A DNA stretch of 64,000 nt from Dama dama (GCF_033118175.1 NC_083693.1:25553981-25617980); one strand, 5' to 3'; shown: positions 21,448 to 32,462, numbered from the stretch's first letter. The notes: generated by a model not told the origin, from the letters alone. Numbers and translations are program-made.

Positions 21448-21890
21448 CAGCTAAATGGAACAGGTGCAGTGCATGTGTGTGCGTGTGCATGAGTGTGTGT
21501 GTGTGTGTATAGATTCCATGGCCTCTCCAGGTGTGTCATCCTCTAGCACCCTGACGTGTTCACTAACCCAGCAGCTCCCCCAAGTCTTGCGGTTCAAGTC
21601 TTTTCTTTCTTTTTTTAAAGAGTACAGTCTCCAGCCATTCCTCTCTCTCTCTGAAAGTCAGTGGTGGGGGCTGAACATTCCAACTCTCTAATCTCTTGAT
21701 TTTTCTGGTGCCCAGTCCTATCCTGGGGCCAATTAGATGTCTTATTCTACGTCATCCCACTAGAAGAAACTCAGGTGTGACCAAAAGGGAGCCAGTATAA
21801 CAAAAACCACTATTTCTCAAGAAATTTCAAGGACTTTAGGAGCTGTCTGAAGGAATCAGGGACAAAGACTAAATGTATATTTTTATTATT
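21448..21890. other. Unique sequence with a GT-rich patch, no gene seen
   Basis: GT-rich at 21474-21508, otherwise no recognised feature. Confidence 0.5.
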
Positions 21891-22101
21891 TGTTGTTGTT
21901 TAGTCACTAGGTCATGTCTGACTCTGTAGGACCCCATGGACTGTAGCCCACCAGGCTCCTCTGCTTATGGAGTTTCCCAGGCAAGAATACTGGAATAGGT
22001 TGCCATTTCCTCCTCCAGGGAAACTCCCTGACCCAGGGATCAAACTCATGTCTCCTGCATTGCAGGCAGATTCTTTACCACTGAGCCACCTGGGAAGTCC
22101 A
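21891..22101 (-). mobile_element. Bov-tA SINE
   Basis: Antisense copy, TTGTTGTTTAGTCACTAGGT to GAGCCACCTGGGAAGTCC. Flanks ATATTTTTATTA (21879-21890) and ATATCTTTATTA (22102-22113) form a 12-bp target duplication with one difference. Confidence 0.93.
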
Positions 22102-22113
22102 TATCTTTATTAT

Positions 22114-22599
22114 ACCACAGGGTTTAATTATGACAAGGAGTTTCAGGAAGTTGGGGCTTATGTAATTGAACTATCCATTGCTTGTGCTTGCTAGGGACTC
22201 ATCTACTTTTGGAGTTCACTTCCTCTATTTCTCAGCTTCAGCTCACCCTTGCATGGGGTACATTCTTAGGCAGACTCTCTACAAGAGAAAACAAATGGAT
22301 TGCTGATAGCCTGAGATGTGTCTTCTTAGAGCTTAGTAATTTCTCCAAACAGAAACCTTTTCTTTGTTTCAGAAAAAAAAATCTCAGAATTTCTTTGACC
22401 TGACGTGTGTTAATCACATGGCCAGGGAATAATGCACTTCAATTCAAGCACGCATCCCTGGAATTAGACTTAGGCTTCATCCAAATTATAAGAACGAAGA
22501 ATGGGGAGTGAGTGGTTTCTTGAGGGAAAGTGGAGTTTCTCTCCCCAGCAGGAAGGGAGGAATGTGGTGGTTGGGCAGGAATAGCTACTCAGTCTCTTC
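22114..22599. other. Unique sequence, no gene seen
   Basis: No repeats or exon-like frames recognised. Confidence 0.5.
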
Positions 22600-22990
22600 T
22601 TGTCTGTAAAGTGTTGTGGTCTGTGTGCAGGTTGGAAAAGAGTTTCCAGACATGAGGCAGAATGAGAGAATAGAGTTTATTAGAGTTGGAAACATTGTTA
22701 GAATCGCTGGCTGGCTCAAGGAAGAGTCTATGCCTTTCGTAGGCTAGTAGCCAATGTTTATAGAAGCAAGACAAAGAAAATTCCTGCTGAAATGGTAGCA
22801 TTAGGTGATTGGTTAGGATGCTGCAGGGTGGATATTTTACCTGATATGGAGTCAGGGAATGGCCAGTTTTGAGTGGGGGTCGGGGGAGGGCTCAGGGAAA
22901 CAGTTGCTATGGGGTTCAGTCAGTTCTGGAGACTTCTGTCCTGTCACCTTGGTACAAGGATCCACACCTGTGACCTTGGTGTAGGGCTCC
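22600..22990 (-). mobile_element. Possible solo LTR, antisense
   Basis: The minus strand carries CTCTAATAAACTCTATTCTC around 22665-22685, a poly(A) signal followed by a C/T-rich region as in a retroviral LTR R-U5. Upstream on that strand lies a mixed GC region. Ends and target duplication could not be fixed, so the call is tentative. Confidence 0.4.
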
Positions 22991-23121
22991 ACATAAAGGA
23001 AGGATGCTCATCTCTTCCCTTGGCTCTATAGTCTTCTCCAATTCTTCTACAATAATTAACACCCTTAGACTCTGCAACACGCATGGGGTGTGTTCTTTGA
23101 GTCTTTGTCCAACTATATGAA

Positions 23122-23337
23122 GGGCTTCTCACACGGCTCAGTGGTAAAGAGTCCACCTGCCAATGTAGGAGACTCAGATTCAAATCCCTTGGTTGGGAAG
23201 ATCCCCTGGAGGAGGAAATGGTAACCTGCTCCAGGACTCTTGCCTGGGAAATCCCATGGATAGAAGAACGTGGTGGGCTACAGTCCGTGGGTTCTCAAAG
23301 AGTCGGACACAACCGAGCGATCGAGTACACATGCACA
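23122..23337 (+). mobile_element. Bov-tA SINE
   Basis: Head GGGCTTCTCACACGGCTCAG, body GGAGGAGGAAATGGTAACCT, end GAGTCGGACACAACCGAGCG. Confidence 0.92.
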
Positions 23338-23984
23338 CCAAGTATATGTGATAAAGCCGCCAGCAATTCCTTCAGGGAGATGAAACCAGAGTTTCATAAT
23401 GTTTCTCACTGGATAAAATTTGTCCATATTTTTCTAGACTCACAAGTATCCCTTCCCCCTCCTGGTTATACCCTGAGAATTCACAGAGTACAATATTCTT
23501 CCCTGGCCCAGATCATCTCACTCCTTGATGTGTTTTTCATTTGAGCCCGTATTTCATTTGAAAATGTCAAAATACTGCCCACACTTGGCCAGAACCCAGC
23601 CGAGAGGAGAGAGTCACTTTATAAAACCTGCCAAATGGGGTTTGGTGCTTGTCTGATCATGAATCATAAGTGCTTTTAGGACAGATGGTGTAATCATATC
23701 CAAGAAGAATGCCCTTTCGAGGGGGACGCTAATCGGCTCATGTGACATAAGAGCTTCACATCTGTCACGTGAGCAACCGCACATTGCAGGGAGGGAGCTT
23801 TCTTAACCTTCAGCTTGTTTCTATTCTGGAAGTGGTTAGAGTTCACTCAATGTGTTCAGGAAACCCTTGCGGGGGCTAACTCCATTGACTGATTGACCCA
23901 TCTAGTACACATACTCAGTTCCTTCTGTATGCCAGGCATTGCTATGCATGTTTTCATTCTATGAAGCTTTCCTTCTAGCTGGGT
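23338..23984. other. Unique sequence, possible conserved non-coding part, no gene seen
   Basis: 23590-23830 is repeat-free and contains ATGAATCATAAGTGC, GACGCTAATCGGCTCATGTG and GTCACGTGAGC (an E-box CACGTG). It looks like conserved non-coding DNA, but this is an impression only. 23900-23970 resembles a decayed MIR. Confidence 0.4.
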
Positions 23985-24191
23985 GCTTGGTTTAGTCACT
24001 AAGTCGTGTCCAACTCTTGAGACCCCGTGGACTGTAGCCTGCTAGGCTCCTCTGTCCATGGGATTCTCAAGGCAAGAATACTGGAGTGGGTTGCTATTTC
24101 CTTCTCTAGGGGATCTTCCCGACCCAGGAATCAAAGCCAAGTCTCCTGCATTGTAGGCAGATTCTTTACCAACTGAGCTACAAGTGAAGCC
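23985..24191 (-). mobile_element. Bov-tA SINE
   Basis: Antisense copy. Flanking CTTCTAGCTGGG and CACTCTAGTTGGG form a decayed target duplication. Confidence 0.92.
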
Positions 24192-24223
24192 ACTCTAGTT
24201 GGGAAAGGTGAGTAATTAATAAG

Positions 24224-24441
24224 TGTATGAGTGTTTGCTAAGTTGATTCCAGCTGTGTCTGACTCTTTGCAACCCCACGGACTGTAGCCCACCAGGCTCC
24301 TCTGTCCATGGATTTCCCAGGCAAGAACACTGGAGTGGGTTGCTGTTTCCTTTTCCACAGTATCTTCCCGTCCCAGGGATTGAACCCCAGTCTCCTGCAT
24401 TAGCAGGCAGATTCTTCACCACTAAGCCACCTTAGGGAGGC
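24224..24441 (-). mobile_element. Bov-tA SINE
   Basis: Second antisense copy only 32 bp after the previous one, from GAGTGTTTGCTAAGTTGATT to CACTAAGCCACCTTAGGGAG. Confidence 0.92.
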
Positions 24442-25550
24442 CATATTTCCTCTTCCTCCAGCCCCAGTGACCCAGAGATAATATCTGCGGCTGCATTAGA
24501 GTCTTCAGCCATCGCCCAAGTTCCCAGAAGCCGGGTGGCTTTATTCTCTGAGTGTCCTGGCCTCACCAGTCTTCCGCACATGCCAGCCTCCTGGCCCCTC
24601 CAGCCCTCTTTCTTACATGTGCTCTTCCCTTCTGCCGAGAACTCTCTTCTGTGTTTCTGCCCTCCTCTTCACCCTTGAGGTCTCATCTCAGCACCGAACT
24701 CTTCTGGGGAGGGAGCCCTCCTGACCATCCCCAGCAAAGTAGCCCACAGCCCTGCTCCTTTCCTGGGTTCCCACTTTACTTTGGAGATAATTCCAGGTTA
24801 GCAATTATTTTGAATTGTAACAGTCCTCTTAGATTGTAGATTTCTCAAGAGTTGGACATGTGTGTGTATATTTATGTATGCACACACGCCTGTGTGTACG
24901 CCCATGTTTGTTTGTGATTATGTGGTTGTATTTTTATGTGGGTGTTTTCGTGCGCTGTTAGAACACCTGTCATATACGAGCCAGGACTCCAAAGGAGCTT
25001 TTAGCTTTCGAATAAAGAAGTTTAGGGAGATCAGTAAAGGAAAAGAGAGAGGAGAGCCGTCAAGATAAAAGTTATACTTCAGCGTCCGTAAGAGGAACTA
25101 AGATGGCTTCACTGTGCCCTTGGTTACCCAAGGAGGTAGATACATGAAAAACCAGAGGAAAGACATTAACCCTGATGAATCTGCTCTTTCTCCCGGCGAA
25201 ATCCTTGTACACTGGCAGGTCAGGTCCTCGCTTGCATAGTAGCTCACTGTGAACAGACTTTTACAGTAGAAATATTCAGTCATTCATTTTGTCTCTATTA
25301 TTTTTCTTCCCCGGGGCAAATTTACCTTCACACAATAATTACCTTTATTCAGATTCTTCCAAAATGTCACTGGGTTTGATGGCTGCCGAGCTTGAATTTG
25401 CGCTTCCTCGTATGAGCATCACTGAGTTCCTTAACCTGGGCAGACAGCAGGACTGCGCCAGTATCTGCTTTCCATCATACACAATGGAAGCTCAAAGAAG
25501 GATGGGGAGAAGGCAAGTAGGCTTGGGGAAAATGACGGTTACTTGGAAGA
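24442..25550. other. Mostly unique sequence with an L2-like piece, no gene seen
   Basis: 24545-24840 is C/T-rich and reads like an L2 tail (CATGTGCTCTTCCCTTCTGC, TGAGGTCTCATCTCAGCACC). 24855-24960 is GT-rich. The rest is unassigned. Confidence 0.4.
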
Positions 25551-25560
25551 CATATAAAAT

Positions 25561-25797
25561 GTGTGCATGCGTGCTAAGTCGCTTCAGTCCCGTCTGACTC
25601 TTTGTGACCCCATGGACCATAGCCTGCCAGGCTCCACTATCCATGGGATTTCCCAGGCAGGAATACTGGAGTGGGTTGCTATTTTCCTTCTCCAGAGGAT
25701 CTTCCCAACCCAGGGATCAAGCTCCTCTGTCTCTAATGGCTCCTTCATTGACTGGTGAGTTTTTTTTTTTTACCACTAGCGCCACCTGGGAAGACTG
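25561..25797 (-). mobile_element. Bov-tA SINE with internal T run
   Basis: Antisense copy from TGTGCATGCGTGCTAAGTCG to CGCCACCTGGGAAGACTG, with an unusual T run near 25759-25771 just before the tRNA-head part. Perfect 10-bp target duplication CATATAAAAT at 25551-25560 and 25798-25807. Confidence 0.93.
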
Positions 25798-25829
25798 CAT
25801 ATAAAATACTCTTGTAAATAGCACTGCAC

Positions 25830-26013
25830 AATTTTTTTTTTTTTTTATTATTATTTATTTGGCTGCATTGGATCTTAGTTACAGCACACAGGATCTTCAC
25901 TCTTTGTTGTGGGATTCTATCTCTTAGTTCTAGCTCTTTGACCAGGGCTTGAACCTGGGGCCCGTGAACTGGGAGAGTAGAGTCTCAGCCACTGGACCAC
26001 CAGGGAAATCCCA
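25830..26013 (-). mobile_element. CHR-type SINE
   Basis: Antisense copy: T-rich start, TTATTTGGCTGCATTGGATC, CTAGCTCTTTGACCAGGGCT, and ACTGGACCACCAGGGAAATC at the head end. Confidence 0.88.
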
Positions 26014-26023
26014 GAGGTGCAAA

Positions 26024-26091
26024 AAAAGAAAAAAAAAAAAAAAAACAAAAAAACTGAAGGAAAGAAAGAAAGAAGGAAGGAAGGAAGAAAC
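26024..26091. repeat. A-run and GAAA/GGAA microsatellite
   Basis: A run of 16-18 bases followed by GAAAGAAAGAAAG and GGAAGGAAGGAAG units. Confidence 0.88.
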
Positions 26092-26998
26092 AGAGAGGCC
26101 GACCAGTGGATTGGGAACCTGCTCTGCTTTCAGAATTGGGCAGTGACTTTGGGCACCTTGTTTTCCATTCCTGATCTCTAGAGAATTCAGTGTTATGAGT
26201 GCGTTTTAAAGGTCTCTTCTGATTTAAACATCCTTTGAAACAATGTGATTGTTCAATGTTTATGTATTTACTTTTTTGAGTTTTTACTTTTTTGCCATCA
26301 GATGAGTAGAATAAAATAAGATTTAGATGGAACCATAGTTACTGACATAGATCAATCTAATAAAAAAGCCAAATGCTTTCTTCTTGCTCCAGGAAGCTGG
26401 CAGCAGTAGGCTCCTGCAGAGCTGGGGCCCAGGGGAGCAGACCAGGAAAGGAAGCCAGGCTGCCGGAGGCTGCATCCGTTGCCCAAGCTCCCCACACCTA
26501 GGGAAAGGCCTCTCCTTGGTGGGCGAGTTTTACACCATGAAGCAGCACATTCCCGATTCTCACTGTGTGATGTGAAAGTCTATGAAATGAAAATATAAAG
26601 GAGCCATTTATCAAAATCCTCAGCGTGCTTAGACCAGTGAACTGTGCATCAGTTCATTTGTACTTATTAAGTATTGAAATGACAGCAACCAGTGATTGTC
26701 ATTTTATCAGCCCAGCCCCATTAAAGTGGAAAAACAACAAAGTTTCCTTAAAGAAGACTGCATGGGCTGGCCCACTGGGTGGTGCAGGGTGTATATCAAG
26801 ATTTCCAGCCATTGGTTTATTATCTTTTGCTCTGGATTAAGGTATTATCTCCCAGGTCGCGAATTCAACATCTCTGTTTGGGAGAGAGGTGGTCAGAGGA
26901 GCTGGCAACCTTGATTGTCAGGAGAAATTTTCCTCTTGTCCAAATCCTTCCCTCAACCAGGAAGGAGAGCAGAGGTGGGCTAGAGCTGAGAGTCCAGC
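26092..26998. other. Unique sequence, no gene seen
   Basis: Repeat-free. 26660-26760 contains GCCCAGCCCCATTAAAGTGG. No exon could be supported. Confidence 0.45.
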
Positions 26999-27013
26999 TG
27001 TGATGGTTAATTA

Positions 27014-27159
27014 ATTAATTTTTTTGCAATTAAAAAAAAAACCTACCTTTTGTCTATGCTGCATGGCTTGTGGGATCTTAGTTTTCTGATCAGTGATCGA
27101 ACACACGCCCCCCTGCATTGGCACCCAGAGTCTTCACCACTGGACCACAGGGGAAGTCT
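27014..27159 (-). mobile_element. CHR-type SINE
   Basis: Antisense copy, T/A-rich tail at the left, CTGCATGGCTTGTGGGATCT, head end CTGGACCACAGGGGAAGTCT. It is bounded by CTGTGATGGTTAATT (26999-27013) and CTGTGATGGTTGATT (27160-27174), a 15-bp target duplication. The target is the first bases of the older repeat that follows. Confidence 0.93.
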
Positions 27160-27600
27160 CTGTGATGGTTGATTTTATGTGTTGACTTAGCCAATGGTTC
27201 CCAGTTGTTTGGTGAAACACTAGTCTAGATTTTGCTGTGGGGGTCCTTTAAAGATGTGATTGACATTTACATCAGTAGACTTTGAGTAAAGCTGATTACC
27301 CTCTGTAATGTGGATGGGCCTCATTCAATCCCTTGAAGGCCTTAAAAGTAGACTGAAGTTTCTTGAAAAGGAAGGAATGCTCAAAACTGCAATATAGAAA
27401 CCTGACCAAAGTTCCCAGCCTGCTTCAACATCAACTCTTAATTGAATTTCTAGTCTGTTCTAGAGATTTCAGACTTGCCATCCTCACAGTCTCATAATTC
27501 AGTTCCTAACATTTTCTTTTTCTCTTTACAGATCTAATCTATATCTATATGATTCTCACTGGTTCTGTTTCTCTGAAGAATACTTCTGACTAATATACCA
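27160..27600 (+). mobile_element. Old mammalian interspersed repeat (LTR-like), TGTGATGGTT... type
   Basis: Begins TGTGATGGTTGATTTTATGT, has ACTTTGAGTAAAGCTGATTA, GGGCCTCATTCAATCCCTTG, and ends GGTTCTGTTTCTCTGAAGAA and CTGACTAATA. I recognise this as a common old mammalian repeat but cannot name the family with certainty. Confidence 0.65.
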
Positions 27601-28037
27601 GCCCTGTTTCCACCCCCCCACCCCCCGCCCCGGCCACTGAAAGTTTTCTCCCCACTGTACTGTCAGTTTCCTCCCCTGTGAAATGGGTATCAAGTAACAT
27701 CCCTATTAAGTCCACCAAGAGTTTTGAAAATATATTCCATTATCTCCTGTGGTAAAATCTCTTCCCAGGCTGCACTTCAGAATTAGCTTTGTATTCTCTC
27801 AATAATAAGAATGCCTGAGCCCCTTCTCCTGAGATTCTGGGTCAGTAGAAGATTTACAGTCTTTAAAATGTGTCCCAGGTAAGTCTGATGTACCTGAAGT
27901 TGAGCACCATTGGCTTGGTGATAACACCCAACCTCCTTAGCATTCCAACACTGTCACCATCTGATAACTTTCACCATTTCATACCCCAGTCTGGGAAAAA
28001 GGACCCTTCACATCTTCTTCTCCTGGTATTATTTTTA
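27601..28037. other. Unique sequence with C-runs and a MIR-like piece, no gene seen
   Basis: C-runs at 27613-27631 (G-quadruplex-prone on the minus strand). 27640-27720 resembles a MIR (GTCAGTTTCCTCCCCTGTGA). Confidence 0.5.
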
Positions 28038-28221
28038 AAAAGATTTTTTGACGTGGACCATTTCTAAAGTCTTTATTGAATTTGTTACAATATCACTTCT
28101 GTTTTATGTTTTGGTTTTTTGCCCCTGAGGAATGTGGGGTCTTAGCTCCCCGACCAGAGATCGAATCTGCTCTACCTGCTTTGGAAGATGAACTGTTAAC
28201 CACTAGACCACCAGGGATCAC
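28038..28221 (-). mobile_element. CHR-related SINE, 'TGGACCATTT' tail type
   Basis: Antisense copy: GACGTGGACCATTTCTAAAG, TCTTTATTGAATTTGTTACA, CTTCTGTTTTATGTTTTGG, then tRNA-related GACCAGAGATCGAATCTGC and ACCACTAGACCACCAGGGA. The same tail occurs at 36074, 51785 and 56375. Confidence 0.88.
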
Positions 28222-28315
28222 CCTCTCTTGGTATTTTTGCACACACTTTTTCATCTGCCTGAAATCTACCCCGCCGTAAATGCAAGCTCTATTAAGGCTT
28301 AAGTCCGTAACTTAG

Positions 28316-28535
28316 GGGTTTCCCAGGTGGTGTAACTGGTAAAGAACCCACTGGCCAGTGCAGGTAGATGTAAGAGACGTGGGTTTGATCCCTGGGAAGG
28401 GAAGATCCCCTGGAGGAGAGCATGGCAACCCACTCCAGTATTCCTGTCTGCAGAATCCCATGGACAGAGGAGCCTATGTTCCATAGGGTTGCAGAGTCGG
28501 ACACAACTGAAGTGACTTATGACACACGCACACCT
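28316..28535 (+). mobile_element. Bov-tA SINE
   Basis: Head GGGTTTCCCAGGTGGTGTAA, end GAGTCGGACACAACTGAAGT. Perfect 8-bp duplication TAACTTAG at 28308-28315 and 28536-28543. Confidence 0.93.
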
Positions 28536-28543
28536 TAACTTAG

Positions 28544-29548
28544 CACCTGTTAAGGAGACACTTTTCCAGGCTTCCAGAGCCCCTGCCCATACATGTAACA
28601 TCTCTGCTGTGATGTTGATCACATTAAATGACTATCCAACCACGCTTCTCTATTTGACTGCAAACTTCAAAGCTGGGCCTCACATCCTTGGGTCCTCATT
28701 ACCTAGCACGATCCTGACATATAAAGCACAATAAATGTTTGCTTAATTTAAATTACAAAGCAAGCTCCTCTTGTATGGATTCCACGCTCACCAAGCAACC
28801 TTTTGATATCTGACTTCCCTGGTAGCTGCCGCTGATGGAGCAAATGCATGTTCCGTCAGATGGATGCGAATGTCTGGGCCCCATGACAGTGCATTTGTTT
28901 CTAGCAGTAAATTAATAAATTGGAGTCCTGGTTTACACATACAAAGTTTGTGGAATAAATGGCTTGCTTATGGTCATAACTCAATTATCTAAATACAGAT
29001 GATCCTCCTAGCCTATTATCTGCAGACTGGTTTTTATTTATTGTCTGGAATTTGCTCTTTTTCTGGCCCTAAATGGGCCCTTTCTCCTCCCTTGTGTGGA
29101 TAATTGAAAGCTGGCACTGAATGTGACCCCCATCAGAGAGACAGTTTTATAAAGCATTGGTGTGGTGTCATTATTAATGTCCCTGATGGTTTGGATTACA
29201 CAGCTAGGGTGGAATTAACCAGATGTTGGCATTCCTGATCTACTGAGGCTGCTGAAGCAAAAGCTAGCTTCATACAGCAGCTGTGCGAGCCTGTCAAGAA
29301 GACAGGGGTCCTCACTTCTCAGCTGGAAGTGGGGTGATGGGGAGTGAGTCAGGCTGACTTGTAAGTAGACACTGATCTTTCTTACATTTAGGTTAGACAG
29401 ATAGGCGGACCATTGAATGCTGTACATCCTGAGCACCACATACTCTAAATAACTACCTGGATCTCCTGTTCTTTCACTCTCCCCTGGGCCAGAGGAGCAT
29501 GCTTCATCCTTTATTCACTTTTTATAATTTCCAGGACTTGCTTTTGGG
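28544..29548. other. Repeat-poor, possible conserved non-coding sequence, no gene seen
   Basis: 28830-29220 is AT-rich and repeat-free with AGTAAATTAATAAATTGGAG, CATAACTCAATTATCTAAAT and GGATAATTGAAAGCTGGC, homeodomain-like TAAT words in close spacing. It looks like a candidate conserved element; no coding signal. Confidence 0.45.
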
Positions 29549-29770
29549 CTTCCCTCGTAGCTCAGATGGTAAAGAATCTGCCTTCAATGCAGGGGATGTA
29601 AGGGATCGAGACATGGGTTCAGTCCTTGGGTTGGGAAGATCCCCTGGAGAAGAGAATGGCAGCCTACTCCAGTATTCTTGCCTGGGAAATCAAATGGACA
29701 TAGGAGCCAGGTGGGGCTACATCATAGGATCACAAAGAGTCAGACAGGACTGAGTGACTAACACACACAC
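29549..29770 (+). mobile_element. Bov-tA SINE with CA-rich end
   Basis: Head GGGCTTCCCTCGTAGCTCAG, end GAGTCAGACAGGACTGAGTG, followed by a CA microsatellite at 29761-29789. Confidence 0.92.
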
Positions 29771-29789
29771 ATACACAAACACACACACA
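29761..29789. repeat. CA microsatellite at a SINE end
   Basis: ACACACACACATACACAAACACACACAC type run. SINE tails are a common birthplace of such repeats. Confidence 0.85.
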
Positions 29790-30059
29790 TTTGCTTTCAT
29801 ACACAGTGTTGGGGAAAGACCAAGAACTCTGTAAATGCTTAATAACTGGTGCAAGGCCAGGGGATTGAAGGCCACAGTAAATACACACCTAGATGTACAG
29901 ATGCGCACACATTCTTTGTTACACAAGAGAGAAGTGTGCATTGCAGGAAGATGAGAAAGTGCCAAGAAGAGGAAAAAGAAAATGAAAAACTCTTATATTC
30001 ACTCCTTACTGTCAAAAACTCAGTGCCAGTTGTGTGTATATCATGTGTGTGTGTGTATG

Positions 30060-30797
30060 TGTGCACATATGTCCATTAACAGATGAATGGATGGAGAAGA
30101 TGTGGTACATAGAGACAATGGAATACTACTCAGCCATTAAAAGGAATGAAATTGGGTCATTTACAGTGATGTGCATGGACCTAGACTCTGTCATACAGAG
30201 TGAAGTCAGTCAGAAAGAGAAAAACAAATATTGTATATTAATGCATTTACGTGGAATCTAGAAAAACGGTACAAATGAACCTATTTGCAGGGCAGGAATA
30301 TAAATGCAGATGTAGAGAATGGATGTGGGACACAGGGAGGAAACAGGATGAGCTGGGAGATTGAGATTGATGTGTGTGCGCCGTCATGTGTGAAACAGAC
30401 AGCTAGCGGGGAAGCTGCTGCGTAGCACAGGGGACTCAGAATGTGCTCCAAGGTCACCTAGATGGGGGGGAGGGCGGGCCACGAGGGAAGGCATATAGGT
30501 ACGTATAGAGCTAATTCACAACATTGCAAAGCACCTATGCGTGCATGCATGCTGGACTGCTCGGTCATGTCCAACTCTTTGTGATCCCATGGACAGTAAC
30601 CCGCCAGGCTCCTCTGTCCATAAGATTCTCCAGGCAAGAATACTGGAACTAGTTCCCATTTCCTCCTCCAGGGGCTCTTCCCAACCCAGGGATAGAACCC
30701 AAGTTTCTTGAGTCTCCTGTGTTGGCAGGCAGATTCTTTACCACTGTGCAACCTGGGAAGCCTGTAAAGCAAATATACCCCAATTTAAAAAAAGAAA
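30060..30797 (+). mobile_element. L1 3' end with ORF2 C-terminus, interrupted by a Bov-tA SINE
   Basis: The sense frame reads the ORF2 tail: TMEYYSAIKRNEI near 30105-30145 and SEVSQKEKNKYCILM near 30200-30245, stopping at 30261. L1 3' UTR follows, with CATTGCAAAGCACCTATG near 30520 and AAGCAAATATACCCCAATTT at 30768. It is 5'-truncated. Positions 30540-30762 are a later SINE. Confidence 0.9.
30540..30762 (-). mobile_element. Bov-tA SINE inside the L1 fragment
   Basis: Antisense copy, GTGCATGCATGCTGGACTGC to TGTGCAACCTGGGAAGCC. Flanks GCAAAGCACCTAT and GTAAAGCAAATAT fit a decayed target duplication in the L1. Confidence 0.92.
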
Positions 30798-31285
30798 GCA
30801 AAAAAAAAAAATAAAAGCAGAATCATATCTTTGTGTTCTTTTATAACTGTGTTTTGAAATATAACTGGATGTCATCAGCAAATTTTATTCTTTTAAAAAT
30901 ATTAATATAGCATTACATCCTAAGCAAAGATTTCACTAGGAAATCATTATCAAAAGTATCTCAAAGATGAGCTCTTGGAATCCAAACTGAGAAATTTGGG
31001 CTTTTCCCCTCCGAATATGTATTTGACATTTATGTACATTGGTACACATCCTCAAAACACATCATTAAAAATTAAATATTTAGTTTGAACACAAAGATCT
31101 TATGTACTTTACATATAGACATATGTATATATACATACAGACATATACTTTGCATCATTTCTCTGCTCAGGGTGAACAGTCTTTCTTTTCTTTATGCCCC
31201 ACTTCTCTGCCTGTATGACTACCCCCTAATCCTACAGTAACATATTCCATGCCAATAAATAGGAGAGTGTTTTTCCTGTATGTCA
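30798..31285. other. AT-rich unique sequence, no gene seen
   Basis: Low-GC DNA with TATATA-rich words near 31110-31145. Nothing else recognised. Confidence 0.5.
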
Positions 31286-31925
31286 CTGAGCAACAAACTT
31301 CTGCAAAACTTGGTAGCTTAAAATAACCATTTATCATTTCTCATGGTTCTTTAGATCAGCAATTCAGGCTGGGTCCTTCTGCTAAGCACCTGTAGGGTTG
31401 TCAGATTTTGCAAATAAAAATACAAGACACCAAGTTAAATTTGAATTTCAGATACACAATGAATAATTTTGTAGTACAAACACGTCCAGGAGATATTTGA
31501 GACACAATTATGTGAAAACATTACTCTTTGTTTATCTGGGAAGAATATTTTAACTGGGTGTTCTGTGATTAAGTTTGCAACTTTACTCCCCTGGGGTCAC
31601 TTGTTCGGCAGTAAAAACAGCATTGATTCTCCTCCATGAGACTCTTGTCCCCAGTAAGCTGGATGTGACTGCTTCACATGGTAAGCTCAGAACAGCATCT
31701 CAAAAAGGCAAAGGTGGAAGCTACAAGGCCTTTTGGGACCTGGTGCTGGGCACCTTATAACATCACTTCCTCTTCATTCTATTGGTCAAGCAAGTCACAG
31801 GGCCAGCTCACATTCAACAGCCAGGAAACAGGCTCTGATTTTTTATGGCAGGACCAGCAATGTGGCATAGCAAAGGGGCACGCATCCAGGGAGGAGAGGA
31901 ATTGCTGCAGCAACCAGAGAGTCAA
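31286..31925. mobile_element. Old mammalian repeat interrupted by a palindromic DNA element
   Basis: 31286-31390 (AACTTGGTAGCTTAAAATAA, TTTATCATTTCTCATGGTTC, AGATCAGCAATTCAGGCTGG) and 31590-31925 (GAAGCTACAAGGCCTTTTGG, ATTCTATTGGTCAAGCAAGT) look like two parts of one old repeat, split by the element at 31394-31582. Family not named. Confidence 0.55.
31394..31582. mobile_element. Palindromic hAT-like MITE
   Basis: Left end AGGGTTGTCAGATTTTGCAA...AAGTTAAAT matches the reverse complement of the right end ATTTTAACTGGGTGTTCTGT...GCAACT over about 40 bp with some decay. A short non-autonomous DNA transposon with long terminal inverted repeats. Target duplication not clear. Confidence 0.65.
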
Positions 31926-32212
31926 CATTCTTCTCTGTCAATTGAAAACATTGCCTTTTATTCTGTTGTACAATAATTTTTACCCATGGTCCATACTCGA
32001 TATTTAGATGATTTCTTTTTATGCTATCAAGAACTTTGTTGCAAAAAACAAAGATTTTTGTGCAATTTGTTCAATTTTGCATACCTTTTTCATTTAAGAG
32101 TTAGAAATAACTGCTTTAACACTTACCAGCTATGTCCAGGGGAAAATCACTTAGCATCTTTGTCACTCGTTTTCCTTATCTGCAAAATGGAGACAAAAAT
32201 ATGACTCATCTT
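31926..32212. other. AT-rich sequence with a MIR piece
   Basis: 32110-32212 reads as sense MIR (CCAGCTATGTCCAGGGGAAA, TTTCCTTATCTGCAAAATGG) and is the insertion site of the following SINE. Confidence 0.55.
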
Positions 32213-32224
32213 ACCTCTTTCTGG

Positions 32225-32450
32225 GGGCTTCCCAGGTGTTGCTGTGGTAAAGAATCTGCCTTCTATGGAGGAGATGCAGGAGATGCAGCTTTGATCCTTG
32301 GCTCGGGAAGATCCCCTGGAAAAGGAAATGGCAACATACTCCAGTATTCTTGTCTGGAGAATCCCATGGACAGAAGAGCCTGGTGGGCTACAGTCCATGG
32401 GGTCCCAAAGACTCAGACATGGCTGAGCGATTGAACACACATGTACATGC
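32225..32450 (+). mobile_element. Bov-tA SINE inserted in a MIR
   Basis: Head GGGCTTCCCAGGTGTTGCTG, end CTCAGACATGGCTGAGCGAT. 12-bp target duplication with one difference, ACCTCTTTCTGG (32213-32224) and ACCTCTTACTGG (32451-32462). Confidence 0.93.
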
Positions 32451-32462
32451 ACCTCTTACTGG

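Noticed and set aside
22600..22990. Full provirus at the possible LTR
   Set aside because: Only one LTR-like stretch and no adjacent coding remnant, so at most a solo LTR.
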